This document shows positions 7,059 through 8,675 of a stretch of DNA of 8,675 nucleotides, piece by piece. A program made the position numbers and the translations under genes. The stretch lies in assembly GCA_031255055.1 (NCBI GenBank), contig JAIRTG010000072.1:1-8675 (forward strand), given 5' to 3'. How positions within the stretch are numbered: position 1 is the first letter of the stretch; each line of letters opens with the position of its first letter. This stretch comes from Prevotellaceae bacterium. GTDB lineage: Bacteria > Bacteroidota > Bacteroidia > Bacteroidales > Paludibacteraceae. The notes under the pieces were generated by a model. The model was not told the origin of the DNA. It worked only from the letters and a program-made list of their open reading frames with translations, and made no database searches.

Positions 7059-7889
7059 TTGACTTTGAAAAACGTACAAAGAAAATATCATTCACTTTAC
7101 AATATAACAACCGTCCTTCTGATGGTTGTTATATTGTTTTTGGCCGCCTGCGGCAAAAGCGACGCCGAACGGATCGACGCCGTGGTTGACCGCTCAATGA
7201 CTCCTCAACTACATGCGGAAAATATCACAACACTGATTTCCGATTCGGGAATCACCCGCTACCGCATCAATGCAGCCTTGTGGGATATCTACGATAAAGC
7301 CGAAGAACCTTATTGGGAATTTCCGTCGGGGATTTATTTTGAGCGGTTTGCGCCCGATTTGACCGTCGACGCCAATATCGAAAGCAACTATGCAAAATAC
7401 TTCGAGAAAAAACAATTGTGGGAATTAAAAGGCGATGTCAAAGCGACGAATTTACAGGGAGAACGGTTTGAATCAGAGATCATGTATTGGGACCAAAAGA
7501 ATGAACGCATCTATTCGGATACCGCAATTGTGGTTTATCGTGAAAAATACATCATCAATGCCATGGGCTTCGAGTCCAATCAAACACTGACCCAATATGA
7601 CTTCTATAAAACCACCGGCATTATCTATATAGATGCAGACGAAGACGAAGTCGACAACGATTCCACAAAAAGGCAAAACCTGCCGCATACTCCTGTTTCA
7701 CCCACTCCCGCGCCTGTACCGGCACCTGAACAAAACCGACTGCAAAGGCCTGTTTCACCCACTCGTGCGCCTGCACCTGAGCAAAATCGACTGCAAAGGC
7801 CTGTTTCACCCACTCATGCGCCTGCACCTGAGCAAAACCGACTGCACGCTCCTGTTTCATCCACTCATGCACCCGCACCTGAGCAATAA
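7059..7889 (+). CDS. lptC: LptC-like LPS export lipoprotein with a proline-rich tail
   Basis: LptC is the membrane-anchored periplasmic part of the LPS exporter; it takes LPS from the LptBFG transporter and passes it to LptA. Residues 1-31 form a lipoprotein signal (basic KNVQRKYH, then LLMVVILFLAAC), with Cys31 as the lipidation site. The fold region, about 50-195, has Bacteroidetes LptC landmarks: NITTLISDSGITRYRI, EEPYWEFPSGIYFE, YWDQKNERIYSD and GFESNQTLTQYDFYKTTGI. Residues 208-276 are a Pro/Ala-rich tandem repeat absent from ordinary LptC proteins, which are about 190-210 residues long. The start appears to be TTG at 7059 (or TTG at 7065). The first ATG (7122) would remove the basic part of the signal peptide. 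The frame is the same as that of the TPR gene, whose TAG stop lies 12 bases upstream. A pseudogene is unlikely because the domain is intact. Confidence 0.88.
   Translation: MTLKNVQRKYHSLYNITTVLLMVVILFLAACGKSDAERIDAVVDRSMTPQLHAENITTLISDSGITRYRINAALWDIYDKAEEPYWEFPSGIYFERFAPDLTVDANIESNYAKYFEKKQLWELKGDVKATNLQGERFESEIMYWDQKNERIYSDTAIVVYREKYIINAMGFESNQTLTQYDFYKTTGIIYIDADEDEVDNDSTKRQNLPHTPVSPTPAPVPAPEQNRLQRPVSPTRAPAPEQNRLQRPVSPTHAPAPEQNRLHAPVSSTHAPAPEQ
7692..7886 (+). repeat. 51-bp minisatellite in the 3' end of lptC
   Basis: There are four tandem units beginning CCTGTTTCA: 7692-7748 (57 bp, with two extra codons), 7749-7799 (51 bp), 7800-7850 (51 bp) and a partial unit at 7851-7886 that runs into the TAA stop. 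Units 2 and 3 are nearly identical. Each encodes PVSPTxAPAPEQNRLQR, 17 residues. All unit lengths are multiples of three, so copy changes keep the frame and other frames stay open across the array, giving spurious overlapping frames on both strands. Confidence 0.95.
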
Positions 7890-8033
7890 AGGATAAAAAC
7901 TTGCCTGCACGGTCGAAAACGGCGTTGACCGAACTGAGCATGAGTCTTCTACTAAAATGTTCATTTATCTGTGATTTAATCCGTTCATACGTTTGAGTTC
8001 TTTTTTGGGAGGTGTATAACCGAAAAAAACATA
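7890..8033. other. Intergenic sequence after lptC
   Basis: No gene is recognised in this stretch. It begins with CACGGTCGAAAACGGCG-type sequence that loosely echoes the vocabulary of the lptC minisatellite, then becomes A/T-rich. No strong hairpin with a T-run follows the lptC stop, so the operon terminator is not evident here. Confidence 0.5.
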
Positions 8034-8244
8034 CATGTGATTTTTTCTATCTCATGTGAAATGGATTTCATCACACGTGAGCCGAATCCTGCCTCACAGT
8101 GATTGTCTCCAATTCCTCTCGTGAAAGGAATCTTATTTCACATGAGATTGCTTTCATCTCTCGTGAGACAGAAGTTATAAATCAATTTTTGAACTTTGTA
8201 ACTCGATTTATGACTTTCATCACACATGTGATTTTTTTCATCTC
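8034..8244. repeat. Array of CATGTGA / CTCGTGAG palindromic motifs
   Basis: At least eight variants of a short palindrome-like motif occur in about 210 bases: ACATGTGA (8033), CTCATGTGAAAT (8051), TTTCATCACACGTGAG (8067), CTCACAGTGA (8093), TCTCGTGA (8117), TTTCACATGAGA (8137), TTTCATCTCTCGTGAG (8152) and TTTCATCACACATGTGA (8216). The two ends are an 18-of-20 direct repeat, 8034-8053 against 8225-8244 (CATGTGA, T-run, CATCTC or CTATCTC). Several are followed by a T-run, so individual hairpins resemble weak terminators. No protein-coding reading is credible. Confidence 0.75.
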
Positions 8245-8248
8245 TTCT

Positions 8249-8275
8249 ATGTTTTCCGCCGTTTTTTGAAAACAT
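8249..8275. repeat. Perfect 8-bp inverted repeat
   Basis: ATGTTTTC (8249-8256) and GAAAACAT (8268-8275) are perfectly complementary across the 11-base loop CGCCGTTTTTT. The hairpin sits between the palindrome array and the GC-rich repeat. No T-run follows the stem on the + strand, so a terminator role is doubtful. Confidence 0.55.
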
Positions 8276-8298
8276 GTCTGCTGTTTTCATTTTTACTA

Positions 8299-8446
8299 CA
8301 GCCCGCTGCGCGGTCTTCCTTCCTGAAAGAGAAAGATAAAGAGATTTAGGGGGGGGATGTCTCCCCCTCGCTTCAGCCCGCTGCGCGGTCTTCCGCTACC
8401 CCCTCTGCGGGGCGCTGCCCCGAAACGCCCCGAAAGACAGTGTTTA
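8299..8446 (-). repeat. GC-rich intergenic repeat modules, right copy (inverted)
   Basis: This is the reverse-complement counterpart of 81-240. It contains the same AGCGGAAGACCGC..GCGGGCTG, GAGGGGGAGAC and GGGGCAGCGCCCC elements when read on the minus strand. A 21-base segment containing GCCCGCTGCGCGGTCTTCC is directly repeated 75 bases apart (8299-8319 and 8374-8394), so this copy has one full and one partial module. GGGGCGCTGCCCC (8410-8422) forms a small hairpin. No coding sequence is seen. Confidence 0.87.
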
Positions 8447-8453
8447 GCGATTA

Positions 8454-8540
8454 GTGTTTAGTGTTTAGTGTTTAGTGTTTAGTGTTTAGTGTTTAGTGTT
8501 TAGTGTTTAGTGTTTAGTGTTTAGTGTTTAGTGTTTAGTG
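8454..8540. repeat. Perfect 7-bp tandem repeat, (GTGTTTA)12
   Basis: Twelve uninterrupted identical copies of GTGTTTA occupy 8454-8537, followed by GTG. An imperfect copy (GTGTTTAGCGATTA) precedes them. The degenerate complement of the same unit is found at 40-89 beside the left GC-rich repeat, so heptamers and GC-rich modules travel together. The perfection of the array points to recent slippage expansion. Confidence 0.97.
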
Positions 8541-8675
8541 CAAGTTCGCTATATTTAATCACTAATCACTTTCATATAACTACCCTGTAACTATCTGCTA
8601 TTAACAGTATTTGCATGGCTGCGCCGAGAGTTATTCTTTTTTTTGCACTTGACAAAATATAGAGGGGGACTAATC
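8541..8675. other. Unassigned sequence at the right edge
   Basis: The segment begins with the direct copy of the 24-51 sequence (through 8567) and then runs into A/T-rich DNA. No RNA gene or start of a gene can be supported before the window ends. TTGACA at 8650-8655 is noted, but no TAnnTTTG box follows inside the window. Confidence 0.4.

Noticed and set aside
7621..7941. 106-codon minus-strand frame with 17-residue repeats over the lptC tail
   Set aside because: The minisatellite unit is a multiple of three, so several frames stay open by construction. The frame has no signal or domain and its promoter is not evident.
8219..8238. Intrinsic terminator for the envelope operon (ATCACACATGTGAT plus T-run)
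   Set aside because: The stem is only about 5 bp with a four-base loop, lies over 300 bases after lptC, and belongs to the palindrome array, so it is too weak to call.
8034..8244. Possible CRISPR array
   Set aside because: The motifs are short and variable with irregular spacing, the intervening sequences share the motif, and no cas gene is present.
81..8446. The whole window as a composite transposon bounded by inverted repeats
   Set aside because: The interior holds housekeeping genes (rnpB, lptC) and no transposase, and no target-site duplication is visible at the outer edges.

Overview
The window looks like chromosomal DNA of a Bacteroidetes bacterium, probably of the order Bacteroidales. 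Three things support this. Promoter-like sites match the Bacteroidetes form (TTG or TTTG, about 19 bases, then TAnnTTTG). The starts lack Shine-Dalgarno sequences and sit in A/T-rich leaders. The gene content (a Bacteroidetes-type outer-membrane barrel, TPR protein and LptC trio, a YihY protein and an SSS symporter) fits as well. The genus cannot be named from the sequence.

Layout. Bases 1-300 are a non-coding repeat region: degenerate TAATCGC/TAAACAC units followed by GC-rich modules. Next come a sodium:solute symporter (373-1818, +) and, converging on it, a YihY/BrkB-family membrane protein (1887-3218, -). Directly upstream of that gene, on the same strand, is the RNase P RNA gene rnpB (about 3241-3616, -), which accounts for this otherwise gene-free stretch. 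A regulatory region (3629-4000) leads into a short, strongly acidic lipoprotein gene (4001-4192, +) with its own promoter and a perfect intrinsic terminator. A second promoter then drives an apparent three-gene envelope operon on the + strand: an outer-membrane beta-barrel protein (4425-5693), a periplasmic TPR protein (5715-7046) and an LptC-like lipoprotein (7059-7889). Bases 7890-8675 hold no convincing gene. They contain an array of short CATGTGA/CTCGTGAG palindromes, an inverted copy of the GC-rich repeat from the left end, a perfect 12-copy heptamer array, and about 130 bases of unassigned sequence.

How the parts work together. The operon is an envelope unit. LptC is the inner-membrane-anchored periplasmic part of the LPS exporter, and the barrel and TPR proteins are conserved in Bacteroidetes but have no assigned function known to me. 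The symporter, YihY protein and rnpB are ordinary housekeeping or transport genes with no visible link to it.

I see no defence system, prophage, transposase or CRISPR array. The least ordinary features are the repeats: the inverted GC-rich modules that bracket the genes, the palindrome array after lptC, the heptamer array, and a 51-bp minisatellite that gives LptC a proline-rich tail.
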